In this document: positions 6,936 to 13,109 of the stretch, in pieces | How the letters are laid out: each line of letters begins with the position of its first letter | Numbering within the stretch: the first letter of the stretch is position 1 | Origin: Candidatus Heimdallarchaeota archaeon | GTDB lineage: Archaea; Asgardarchaeota; Heimdallarchaeia; Heimdallarchaeales; Kariarchaeaceae | Direction: 5' to 3' | NCBI GenBank assembly: GCA_029882335.1 | Contig: JAOUKW010000073.1 | Coordinates: 1-13,109, forward strand | Length of the DNA stretch: 13,109 bases | Translations under genes and position numbers: made by a program | Notes under the pieces: model-generated | What the model saw: the letters and a program-made list of their open reading frames with translations, nothing else | Told to the model about the DNA's origin: nothing | Database searches by the model: none

Positions 6936-8255
6936 ATGATAGATGATTCAATACTTGAAAACTATGTTTCAAAGATTCCAACAATTACATTAGATCGGAA
7001 ATTAAAAATGTCACCTATTCAGACCATTTATGGAGGTGCTCATTTATTTAGTTCCTCTTCCATTCAAAAGTTAGGACATATTGCAAAGACAACATTTGCA
7101 GAGAATTTATCTAATCATGAGCAATTACGGCATTTTATTAAGGGGATAACAGCAACTGAGAAACTGAGCTTATTGAGTAATCAATCTATTTTTCAAACTG
7201 AAGAAAAATTCTTCAAGATTTTATATGATCGAGTAATTAATAAATTAAATTCTAGTGCTGTTGAAGATTTAAGAATTGATTTTGAGGATGGATTTGGTAT
7301 TCGTAGTGATGAAGAGGAAGATATGGAATGCAGTAGAGCTGCTGCAGAATTAATTTTAATGATAAAATCAAATACTATGCCTCAAAAAATAGGAATTCGG
7401 ATCAAATCTTTAACTAGTAATCCCCGGCGTAGTTTAAAGACGCTCTATCTGTTTTTATCAACAGTTCTTAATATGGCGGTTTTACCACAAAATTTTGTAG
7501 TTACTATACCAAAAATAAGATCACCAAGAGAAATAGAAGTTTTGGATGAATTTCTTTCTATGATAGAAAACAAGTTTGGATTAGAAAATAAAATACCTAT
7601 AGAATTACTTGTAGAATTACCTGAGAGTATTGTAAATAATAATGGTGAATTTATTCTTCCTCAATTTATTAAAGCATCTAACAATCGTTGTCAGTCCATC
7701 CATATTGGTGTATACGATTACACTTCCGCAATGGATGTTTCTGCAGAATCACAAACTTTGTTTCATCCAGTTGGCGAATTTCAGAGATTATTGACTCAAC
7801 TCCTCCTAAAACAATTAGATGTTGCTCTTGTTGATGGAGCAACAAATATCCTGCCTATTGCAAAATACAAGAATGCTACTTTGGATAGTAAAGAATTTAC
7901 AATTAATCGGAGTATTATTTTGAGTAGCTGGAGGGTAAGTTTTACAGATATTACTGAATCACTTCGAAGAGGAATATATCGAGGGTGGGACCTTCATCCA
8001 AACCAACTACCAATACGCTATGTAGCTGTATTTTATTTCTTTCTAATAAATCTTGATTCTACATTAAAACGATTAAACCAATTCATGAATTCCAATGAGA
8101 GAGCAACACGTACTGATGTTATATTTGATGATGCTGCAACAGTTAGAGGTCTGATAAATCACATTCTTCTTGGATTTAATTGCGGAGCAATATCACAAAG
8201 TGATTTAGACCATTATCAAATTAATTTGAATATAATTAAGAATTTGATAATTTAA
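6936..8255 (+). CDS. DUF6986 / HpcH-HpaI aldolase-citrate lyase-like protein
   Basis: A 439-residue protein resembling the DUF6986 family, a branch of the HpcH/HpaI aldolase and citrate-lyase beta TIM-barrel group. Visible landmarks: EDLRIDFEDGFGIRSDEEED (110-129), IGIRIKSL (152-159), VTIPKIRSPREIEVL (189-203), the acidic ELLVELPES (223-231) with a likely metal ligand E227 or E230, HIGVYDYTSAMD (256-267) and the C-terminal GWDLHPNQLPIRY (350-362), which recalls the HP-Q motif of malyl-CoA/citramalyl-CoA lyases. The enzymatic reaction is not established. The ATG at 6936 is preferred over the GTG at 6930 because of the TATA spacing and AGGTG. The divergent aminotransferase acts on glyoxylate-type keto acids, so a shared pathway is plausible but unproven. 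The 3' end overlaps the small opposite-strand ORF by 20 bp. Confidence 0.82.
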   Translation: MIDDSILENYVSKIPTITLDRKLKMSPIQTIYGGAHLFSSSSIQKLGHIAKTTFAENLSNHEQLRHFIKGITATEKLSLLSNQSIFQTEEKFFKILYDRVINKLNSSAVEDLRIDFEDGFGIRSDEEEDMECSRAAAELILMIKSNTMPQKIGIRIKSLTSNPRRSLKTLYLFLSTVLNMAVLPQNFVVTIPKIRSPREIEVLDEFLSMIENKFGLENKIPIELLVELPESIVNNNGEFILPQFIKASNNRCQSIHIGVYDYTSAMDVSAESQTLFHPVGEFQRLLTQLLLKQLDVALVDGATNILPIAKYKNATLDSKEFTINRSIILSSWRVSFTDITESLRRGIYRGWDLHPNQLPIRYVAVFYFFLINLDSTLKRLNQFMNSNERATRTDVIFDDAATVRGLINHILLGFNCGAISQSDLDHYQINLNIIKNLII

Positions 8256-8382
8256 TCTGATCTCTTTTTATTTTCATTTGTTCAACAGGAAATTTTACAC
8301 TCTTTTGATAATGAAAACATTCTTCGCAAATTGTAAAACAACCATTACAAAAAATCTTAATAATTTTCTCCTGATTATCCAT
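8236..8382 (-). CDS. Possible 48-residue zinc-binding mini-protein
   Basis: A short minus-strand frame from ATG 8382 to TAA at 8236. It starts MDNQEKIIKIF and has four cysteines in a compact C12-x2-C15-x3-C19-x2-C22 pattern (CNGCFTICEEC) followed by FH, then a Lys-rich tail. Such spacing is typical of small zinc-binding knuckles and rarely arises by chance in an AT-rich non-coding stretch. A TATATATTAA element about 30 bp upstream fits a leaderless transcript. Against it: the length is small, the family is not recognised, the tail overlaps the end of the DUF6986 gene, and the plus-strand T-rich stretch here could simply be that gene's terminator. Conservation in relatives would settle it. Confidence 0.45.
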   Translation of the reverse strand: MDNQEKIIKIFCNGCFTICEECFHYQKSVKFPVEQMKIKRDQIKLSNS

Positions 8383-8406
8383 ATCCTGTAATTGAGTTTT
8401 TCAGTA

Positions 8407-8417
8407 ATTAATATATA
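8407..8417 (-). promoter_or_regulatory. TATA-like element upstream of the mini-protein ORF
   Basis: On the minus strand this reads ATATATTAATT-like sequence (TATATATTAA core), centred about 30 bp before the ATG at 8382. Local AT-richness reduces its weight. Confidence 0.3.
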
Positions 8418-8446
8418 TCCAAAATAAATATATTTTTTTTAGGAAT

Positions 8447-8457
8447 AAAAAAAAAAA
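8447..8457 (-). terminator. T11 tract after the Nop5-fibrillarin-UPF0216 operon
   Basis: Eleven consecutive A on the plus strand are eleven T in the minus-strand transcript, about 40 bp after the UPF0216 stop. Archaeal RNA polymerase terminates at such T-runs without needing a hairpin. A second A/T stretch (8433-8440, T8 on the plus strand) is adjacent. Confidence 0.6.
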
Positions 8458-8498
8458 TAACTCAAAAGATCATGATGATTATTAATGTTCAAAATTTG

Positions 8499-8924
8499 CT
8501 AAGTAAATGCAATGACTGTTGTAGTGGGAAATACTTTTCTAATTTTTTTTATTTGGGGACGATAAAAAATATTTGTGAGCTGATTATCTAGTTTCCAGAT
8601 AGTATAATCTTTTAATTCCTCGAATAAGCTTAGGATAATGTAAAAATTCGGATCAGATCCCCCTACGCTAAATGCACTGGATCCTAAATCTCTTCTTCTC
8701 GTAATAATGATGGGAAGAAGAACTTGCCCCCAATATTTCTCAGGTATTATTTCTTTTATGGCTTCAACTTCTTGAGTATCAAATTCTATAAAATCACCAT
8801 CTCTAAGTTGAATTTTTGGTTTCTCGATATTTAGTATATTTTTCAGAGATACAACACTTTTTGGGAGGTGTAAATTTATTTTGTCGATTTCCCATTGTAG
8901 ATGTTTACTTAGCTTATCATCCAT
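8499..8924 (-). CDS. UPF0216 (DUF61) family protein
   Basis: A small archaeal protein of unknown function, 141 residues from ATG 8924. It matches the UPF0216 pattern: NLHLPKSVVSLKNIL (17-31), PKIQLRDGDFIEFD (36-49), a helix ending in the LPIIITRR strand (70-78), and glycines G81, G88 and G89 in GSSAFSVGGSD (81-91). A longer frame from ATG 9002 would overlap fibrillarin by 34 bp and add 26 residues not usual in the family. ATG 8924 leaves a 44-bp gap and is preceded by an AAGGATG motif, so it is preferred. It is the third gene of the Nop5-fibrillarin unit and ends before a T11 tract, which suggests co-transcription and a possible role with RNA or RNP. That role is inference only. Confidence 0.82.
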   Translation of the reverse strand: MDDKLSKHLQWEIDKINLHLPKSVVSLKNILNIEKPKIQLRDGDFIEFDTQEVEAIKEIIPEKYWGQVLLPIIITRRRDLGSSAFSVGGSDPNFYIILSLFEELKDYTIWKLDNQLTNIFYRPQIKKIRKVFPTTTVIAFT

Positions 8925-8968
8925 CAAGAAATTAACATCCTTAAACGTTAAAAAATTTATTAGGTGGA

Positions 8969-9655
8969 TTACTTTAGTTTGCCAAGAAATATCCAATGCC
9001 ATTTATGAAATCTTGAGATGTTCATAGATTTTATTTCGGTAATTCCTGATTTTTTAATCAACATAGCTTGAGAGTTGAAAACATCTTTTGGATCTCCTTT
9101 TTGTGAGATGCTCTTGGTTTTTACAGCAATTAATGCTTCTCTGTCTGGTTTCAAAAAAGTATGTGAGTTATTGATTAATATTTCCGCTTGGTTTGGTTGT
9201 GCTACATCGCAGAAAATAAAATCTACTCCATTTACTATATGGGTATATTCTTCCGGATTTCTAACATCTGCAAGAATTGGTATGATGTTGGGTCTTTTTT
9301 TGCTTAATTTGATTAATTCTCTCATTGGAGTTGGTGAAAATTCTACAGCGTAAATTAATCCATTGTCATTAACAATATCACTCACATGTGATACTGTGGT
9401 ACCTGAAGAAGCACCTAGATATAGTACTTCTGTGGACTTTTTTAACCATTTTAAATTAATATTATTTTTTAAAGTAGCGGCTAATTTGCTTTTATTATGA
9501 GACCATTCTCGTAATTCACCATATTCTGATTCAAATAGCTTTTCTCCATACACTTGTTCTCCTGGAGTATAATTAAATGTTGCAAAATCAACTCCTCTCT
9601 CTCCTTTTATTCTAAATATTCCATCTTCTGCACGGTATGGTTTAACTTCTATCAT
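8969..9655 (-). CDS. flpA: Fibrillarin, box C/D RNP 2'-O-methyltransferase
   Basis: A 228-residue archaeal fibrillarin, the SAM-dependent catalytic subunit of box C/D ribonucleoproteins that 2'-O-methylate rRNA and tRNA at sites chosen by guide RNAs. Motifs: YGEKLF (36-41), REWSHNKSKLAA (49-60; usually RxWxPxRSKLAA), SAM motif I LYLGASSGTTVSHVSD (78-93), YAVEFSP (102-108), ADVRNP (129-134), FIFCDVAQPNQ (147-157) and AVKTKSI (177-183). D150 and K179 are the expected catalytic residues, with a histidine near the end (H217 or H220). There is no Gly/Arg-rich extension, as is normal for archaea. Its ATG overlaps the Nop5 stop by 4 bp (ATGA), indicating translational coupling with its obligate partner. 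Confidence 0.97.
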   Translation of the reverse strand: MIEVKPYRAEDGIFRIKGERGVDFATFNYTPGEQVYGEKLFESEYGELREWSHNKSKLAATLKNNINLKWLKKSTEVLYLGASSGTTVSHVSDIVNDNGLIYAVEFSPTPMRELIKLSKKRPNIIPILADVRNPEEYTHIVNGVDFIFCDVAQPNQAEILINNSHTFLKPDREALIAVKTKSISQKGDPKDVFNSQAMLIKKSGITEIKSMNISRFHKWHWIFLGKLK

Positions 9656-10776
9656 CTTTTTTCCTCCTCGTTATTTGATCTATTTGGTGGATTTGGATAT
9701 TTTTCTCTTAATTTCTCTTCTAGAATCCTGATATTTTCTCTCATTTTTTTGCCTAGATACTCTCCTCCGAACAGGTCAAGTCTAGACGCAATAGCTATTT
9801 TACTTGCGTATATTCGGGATAATTTTCCTCTAATCCAATATGGAGCGTTATTTATTTCCGCGATCTGATAAATGATGCCGTGTTTAGGTGGTGATCCACC
9901 TGATCTAATATAAGAGTAAAGAGCTTTTTCCGCACCAATAACCTGTATCTTACTACTAGATGACATAGCAAGTTTGTGAAGAGATCCAAATGATGCAATC
10001 AATCTAGCACCTGTGTTTGCACCTGCAACTGCTGTTACATTTGGAGCAATTGTTTCCATATTTTTATCTACCCACGCTTCTAATTTAGATTTCTTCTCAT
10101 TTAATAATATAATCAAATTTGCATACTCTATCAGGGGTTCAAGATCTTGATCCGATAGATCTGCTCCCAAAGTATCACTAATACCTGTAATAATTTTATT
10201 TCTTTTCTCCTCTGGGATATTATAACTTTGAAGTAAATCAACAGTAATATTTGTTCTAACTCTAGATTTGGCAATAATTTTGGCTAAGGTTAACGGATTG
10301 GCTATATAGTCAATTAATTCTGGAAAGTGCAGACTGTATAATTCCCTTAGTCTATTATCCGATAAGTTAATATTTTTCTGTATATCATCAATCGATAGGA
10401 TAATTTGAGATACTAATTCATCTCTTTTTCCATAACTATTTTTGACCTGTAATATCGTTTGATGTAATCCCTCCATCCTTAGTTTTTCTCTATATGTATT
10501 AATATCAGAGATTAAACCCGTTTTTTCCAGTAGGTATTCGTATCTGTTAATTCTCCAATCTCGTAGAATTGGGTGATTGATTTCTAATTTACTTGCTATT
10601 TGATGTTTTTTTAATAATTCTTTAAGAGAGTTTGAATCTGTTGAAAATGTGTAGTTCGCATCCTTCAAGGATTGTATAACCATATCATCTAATTCCGGAT
10701 AGATGTTTAATATTTCTCCATGATCAGAAAGTAAAATTGTAGCTATTGGTGAAAAAGTAAGAAAGACTGAATTCAT
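9652..10776 (-). CDS. nop5: Nop5 (Nop56/58-like) box C/D RNP scaffold
   Basis: A 374-residue Nop5, which bridges fibrillarin to the L7Ae-bound guide RNA in box C/D RNPs. The N-terminal fibrillarin-binding domain (about 1-110) starts with the strand VFLTFSPIATILLSDHG. A coiled-coil region follows (about 115-240, e.g. LIEYANLIILLNEKKSKLE). The RNA-binding Nop domain contains the conserved APNVTAVAGANTGARLIA stretch (244-261) and GAEKALYSYIRSGGSPPKHG (281-300). The tail is charged (NNEEEKR). An in-frame TTG at 10797 would add seven residues; ATG 10776 is preferred because it begins right before the first beta strand, as in relatives. It is the first gene of the operon, overlapping fibrillarin by 4 bp, and is divergent from the lysine dehydrogenase-like gene. 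Confidence 0.97.
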   Translation of the reverse strand: MNSVFLTFSPIATILLSDHGEILNIYPELDDMVIQSLKDANYTFSTDSNSLKELLKKHQIASKLEINHPILRDWRINRYEYLLEKTGLISDINTYREKLRMEGLHQTILQVKNSYGKRDELVSQIILSIDDIQKNINLSDNRLRELYSLHFPELIDYIANPLTLAKIIAKSRVRTNITVDLLQSYNIPEEKRNKIITGISDTLGADLSDQDLEPLIEYANLIILLNEKKSKLEAWVDKNMETIAPNVTAVAGANTGARLIASFGSLHKLAMSSSSKIQVIGAEKALYSYIRSGGSPPKHGIIYQIAEINNAPYWIRGKLSRIYASKIAIASRLDLFGGEYLGKKMRENIRILEEKLREKYPNPPNRSNNEEEKR

Positions 10777-10901
10777 TAATGATCTCTCATATGACAAATA
10801 ACTGCTTTTGTTTTTTAGTTTGCTTAAATCAACTCATATAAAATGATTTAGATGAATAAATTTTGATAATAGATTCATATTTCAGTTAACAATAATAATA
10901 T

Positions 10902-10910
10902 CTTAATTTA
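10902..10910 (+). promoter_or_regulatory. TATA-like element of the lysine 6-dehydrogenase-like gene
   Basis: CTTAATTTA is centred about 24 bp before the ATG at 10930, in the roughly 150-bp divergent spacer shared with nop5. It supports ATG 10930 over the upstream in-frame TTG at 10912. Confidence 0.4.
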
Positions 10911-10929
10911 GTTGAATAATTTCTGTATT

Positions 10930-12099
10930 ATGAATAATTACGCAGTTCTTGGATTGGGGATGATGGGTGAGGCTATTTGTTTTGATATTTTATCTCATGA
11001 TCCTGATAGTATGGTATTTGGATTTGAGCTTAATCACTCTAGAAGAGAATATTTAGAAGAAAAATTTTTGACATATAGTGCTCGATTTTCCACCTCTGAA
11101 CTAAATTTAGACCTCTTTGATTCATTGGAAAATCATGAGCTAATCGATTTTATTAGGGATAATGAAATAAAAGTTGTTTATGGTGCTATTGATTATAAAT
11201 TTAATGAATACCTAACTCGACTTTGTATAAAGGCAGGATCTAGCTTTTTAGATCTGGGTGGAAATCCAGATATTGTAGAGTCACAATATTTACACCACAG
11301 TGAAGCAGAAGTAAATAAGGTTACAATTGTACCTGATTGTGGATTAGCTCCTGGATTGGCTAATATAATTGCTGCACATGGGATGGATAAATTTGAAACA
11401 TTAGATTCATGTACCATTCGAGTTGGAGGATTACCACAGAATCCCAAAACTATTTTAAAATATCAGCAAGTATTTTCTATTCGAGGCTTAACCAATGAAT
11501 ATTTGGAAGATGCGATTGTAATAGAAGATGGTGAAATTAAGACAATCCCCTCATTGACACAACTTGAAGAATTGGAATTCAAGGAACCATTTGGTAAATT
11601 AGAAGCATTTCAAACTGCAGGGGGTACATCATCTTTGCCTCGATTATTCAAAGGAAAAATTAGAGAATTAAATTATAAAACAATTCGTTATCCTGGTCAT
11701 TGTCAGTTTTTTCAATTTCTAAAAAATTATGAATTATTATCGTCTGATAAAATTCAAAAATTCAATATATCTCCGAGAGAGATAGTAGAACATCAACTTG
11801 AAAAAAATCTACCTAAAGGTGAACCAGATGCAGTGTTAGTAAGAATTGAGATTACTGGAACCATTAGTGGTAAACAGAAGAAACATAGATATGAATTGAT
11901 CGATCGTCTAGATTTAATCTCCGGATATACAGCAATGGCTAGGACTACTGCGTACCCGATTAGTATAATTGGTATAATGATCGCACAAAATAAAATAATG
12001 GATAAGGGAGTAGTTCCCGGCGAAGTCATCGTTCCTGAATTAGAATTTACTCAAGAGTTACTGAAAAGAAATATCACATTCGAATTTATTGAGTTATAG
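10930..12099 (+). CDS. Saccharopine dehydrogenase-family protein, L-lysine 6-dehydrogenase-like
   Basis: A 389-residue NAD(P)-dependent oxidoreductase of the saccharopine dehydrogenase superfamily. It begins with a Rossmann fold, YAVLGLGMMGEAI (4-16), in place of the canonical GxGxxG. Landmarks: VVYGAIDYKFN (82-92), FLDLGGNPD (106-114), and TIVPDCGLAPGLANIIAAHG (132-151). RVGGLPQNP (164-172) and LEAFQTAGGTSSLP (224-237) follow, with GYTAMARTTAYP (332-343) and GVVPGE (360-365) near the end. This run resembles L-lysine 6-dehydrogenase (lysine to aminoadipate semialdehyde / piperideine carboxylate) more than saccharopine-forming enzymes. Carboxynorspermidine synthase-type and other amino acid dehydrogenases in this superfamily remain possible. 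The start ATG 10930 precedes the Rossmann strand closely. A T7 tract follows 7 bp after the stop. Confidence 0.85.
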   Translation: MNNYAVLGLGMMGEAICFDILSHDPDSMVFGFELNHSRREYLEEKFLTYSARFSTSELNLDLFDSLENHELIDFIRDNEIKVVYGAIDYKFNEYLTRLCIKAGSSFLDLGGNPDIVESQYLHHSEAEVNKVTIVPDCGLAPGLANIIAAHGMDKFETLDSCTIRVGGLPQNPKTILKYQQVFSIRGLTNEYLEDAIVIEDGEIKTIPSLTQLEELEFKEPFGKLEAFQTAGGTSSLPRLFKGKIRELNYKTIRYPGHCQFFQFLKNYELLSSDKIQKFNISPREIVEHQLEKNLPKGEPDAVLVRIEITGTISGKQKKHRYELIDRLDLISGYTAMARTTAYPISIIGIMIAQNKIMDKGVVPGEVIVPELEFTQELLKRNITFEFIEL

Positions 12100-12106
12100 T
12101 GAATTA

Positions 12107-12113
12107 TTTTTTT
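12107..12113 (+). terminator. T7 tract after the lysine 6-dehydrogenase-like gene
   Basis: A run of seven T begins 8 bp after the TAG at 12097-12099, followed by ATTATAAATTTC. It fits an archaeal T-run terminator on the plus strand, lying before the promoter of the next gene. Confidence 0.5.
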
Positions 12114-12136
12114 ATTATAAATTTCAATTTTTACAG

Positions 12137-12148
12137 CTCTAGCTAGAG
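12137..12148. promoter_or_regulatory. Perfect 12-bp palindrome CTCTAGCTAGAG next to a TATA element
   Basis: CTCTAGCTAGAG equals its own reverse complement. It ends 2 bp before the TATA-like element at 12151-12160, the place where archaeal repressors or activators commonly bind near BRE/TATA. It is a candidate operator for the SPFH-like gene. No second copy was noticed in the window. Confidence 0.35.
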
Positions 12149-12150
12149 AA

Positions 12151-12160
12151 TATTTATTTT
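12151..12160 (+). promoter_or_regulatory. TATA-like element of the SPFH-like gene
   Basis: TATTTATTTT is centred 26-27 bp upstream of the GTG at 12182. The spacing supports GTG 12182 as a leaderless start rather than the ATG 39 bp downstream (12221). Confidence 0.5.
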
Positions 12161-12181
12161 GATTCAAGCTTTAATTAACAT

Positions 12182-13109
12182 GTGGTAATACAAAAAGATC
12201 CTGAAGATTTACCTGATGATATGGTTGATGCTCAAGATGTGTTTTCAGATATAAATTCGCCATTGATTTGGATTTCAAAATCTGATGATGATATAAAGAA
12301 ATATGCATTTATTCTTGATGGACATTCTTCATTATTATTATATACCAAAGATACAGATGATCTTCATTGGGAGGCTTATAATGAAAGAGGAAATTATAAT
12401 TACACTCCTGATGGTATTGGTGATGGAATAGTTATATTTCCACATACATTTTATTTTGAATTCCAGCTTATTCTTTCAGATAAACGAGTAGATGTTAATG
12501 CAAATTTTGATGGTACTGGGCTTGCAGCCCTTGTTATGCCTATGAAAGACGTTCCTATCGAAAATATAATCGATTCTATAAAGGATAGGCTATCAATGAC
12601 AATATCCAATGTTTTAAAGTTAAATGAGGGATCATTTAATTTACAAGAAGGACAACAACTTGAACTGAACAAAAAAATCAAGGGTGATCTCGGTTTGAAA
12701 CTCGCTTTAATGGGAATAAATATCGCTGATATCAACATTATTCGAATCGAAAACTTAGATGTTGACCATACAGGAGACTATGTAGAAAAAATTTATGAAC
12801 AATTACCTGAGAAGAGAGATGTAGTACTAGAAGCCAAACCTGGATTGAGTAAAAAAGCAAAGACAAAGATAAAAACCGAAGATACAAGTCCATCTGCTCC
12901 TAGTGGTGGTGGTCCTCCTGCTCCCGGAATTCCCTCTCCGAAGAGTGGTCCCCCTGCACCCGGTGGTGGTCCTCCTGCTCCCGGAATTCCCTCTCCGAAG
13001 AGTAGTCCCCCTGCACCCGGTGGTGGTCCTCCTGCTCCCGGAATTCCCTCTCCAAGAGGTAGTGGTCCCCCTGCACCCGGTGGTGGTCCTCCTGCTCCCG
13101 GAATTCCCT
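12182..13109 (+). CDS. SPFH/virion-core-like protein with Pro/Gly/Ala-rich repeat tail, 3' partial
   Basis: An open frame of 309 codons that runs off the window end. Residues 25-210 form a folded domain: PLIWIS (27-32), IKKYAFILDGHSSLLLY (38-54), ERGNYNY (68-74), then an alpha/beta part with IENIIDSIKDRLSMTISNVL (126-145) and FNLQEGQQLELNKKIKGDLG (152-171) ending in GINIADINIIRIE (178-190). This order resembles the virion-core/SPFH-like family (COG4260, YdjL/YdjI type); I rate that as tentative. After a Lys-rich linker (222-232), the tail from residue 242 is built of a 19-residue Gly/Pro/Ala/Ser repeat. There is no signal peptide or membrane segment. The start is GTG, supported by TATA spacing; ATG 12221 is the alternative. 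The real end, and any C-terminal zinc ribbon or other domain, lies outside the window. Confidence 0.7.
   Translation, partial: MVIQKDPEDLPDDMVDAQDVFSDINSPLIWISKSDDDIKKYAFILDGHSSLLLYTKDTDDLHWEAYNERGNYNYTPDGIGDGIVIFPHTFYFEFQLILSDKRVDVNANFDGTGLAALVMPMKDVPIENIIDSIKDRLSMTISNVLKLNEGSFNLQEGQQLELNKKIKGDLGLKLALMGINIADINIIRIENLDVDHTGDYVEKIYEQLPEKRDVVLEAKPGLSKKAKTKIKTEDTSPSAPSGGGPPAPGIPSPKSGPPAPGGGPPAPGIPSPKSSPPAPGGGPPAPGIPSPRGSGPPAPGGGPPAPGIP
12905..13109 (+). repeat. Tandem 57-bp coding repeat (GGGPPAPGIPSPKSGPPAP units)
   Basis: Head-to-tail units at 12905-12961, 12962-13018, 13019-13078 (60 bp, with one extra codon in SPRGSG) and a partial fourth at 13079-13109. Units 1 and 2 differ by one base (GGT to AGT, G to S). 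Each unit encodes two PPAP motifs. The tract is far richer in G and C than the surrounding gene and uses CCC/CCT/GGT codons. The near-identity at DNA level points to recent expansion by slippage or unequal recombination. Confidence 0.95.

Noticed and set aside
8472..8478. ATGATGA resembling a C box of a box C/D guide RNA, near the fibrillarin operon
   Set aside because: No properly spaced D box (CTGA), D' or C' element follows within the usual 50-70 nt.
8925..9002. Upstream extension of the UPF0216 gene by 26 residues
   Set aside because: It would overlap fibrillarin by 34 bp and is not typical of the family; a later ATG with an AAGGATG motif upstream fits better.
12451..12738. Minus-strand 95-codon frame antisense to the SPFH-like gene
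   Set aside because: It is rich in Ser/Phe/Ile as expected for the antisense of a real gene, and the plus-strand frame has domain-like content and a promoter.

Overview
The window is archaeal chromosomal DNA. Diagnostic genes are Nop5 and fibrillarin (box C/D RNP core), an archaeal/eukaryotic-type Trm1, a UPF0216 protein, a CofE-type F420 ligase-like protein and an archaeal HTH/zinc-ribbon regulator. Many genes have a TATA-like element about 24-28 nt before the start codon, as expected for leaderless archaeal mRNAs. The DNA is AT-rich. Two tandem PlsY-type acyltransferase genes, unusual in archaea, and a proline-rich repeat protein make an Asgard (Heimdall/Hod-like) lineage a reasonable guess, but nothing here proves it.

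Layout. Positions 1-835 (minus) hold two tandem plsY-like genes, the first cut by the window edge. RidA (plus) and an unrecognised 126-residue protein (minus) converge at about 1.35 kb. After an AT-rich spacer comes a plus-strand run: HTH/zinc-ribbon regulator, CofE-like ligase, then an RlmE-Trm1-RNase HII operon. RNase HII ends 2 bp from a convergent class V aminotransferase, which is divergent from an HpcH/citrate-lyase-like DUF6986 protein. A possible 48-residue four-cysteine mini-protein overlaps the DUF6986 end on the opposite strand. The minus-strand operon Nop5-fibrillarin-UPF0216 follows, with a T11 terminator-like tract after it. It is divergent from a lysine 6-dehydrogenase-like gene (plus). 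The window ends in an incomplete gene (plus) for an SPFH/virion-core-like protein whose tail is a nearly perfect 57-bp tandem repeat encoding a Gly/Pro/Ala-rich region.

Functionally, one theme is RNA modification and processing: RlmE (rRNA 2'-O-methylation), Trm1 (tRNA G26), Nop5/fibrillarin (guided 2'-O-methylation) and perhaps UPF0216 by association. RNase HII adds a replication/repair link through a C-terminal PCNA-binding motif. The second theme is amino/keto-acid chemistry: RidA, class V aminotransferase, DUF6986 aldolase-like protein and lysine 6-dehydrogenase-like protein. No tRNA, rRNA, CRISPR array or insertion sequence was seen.
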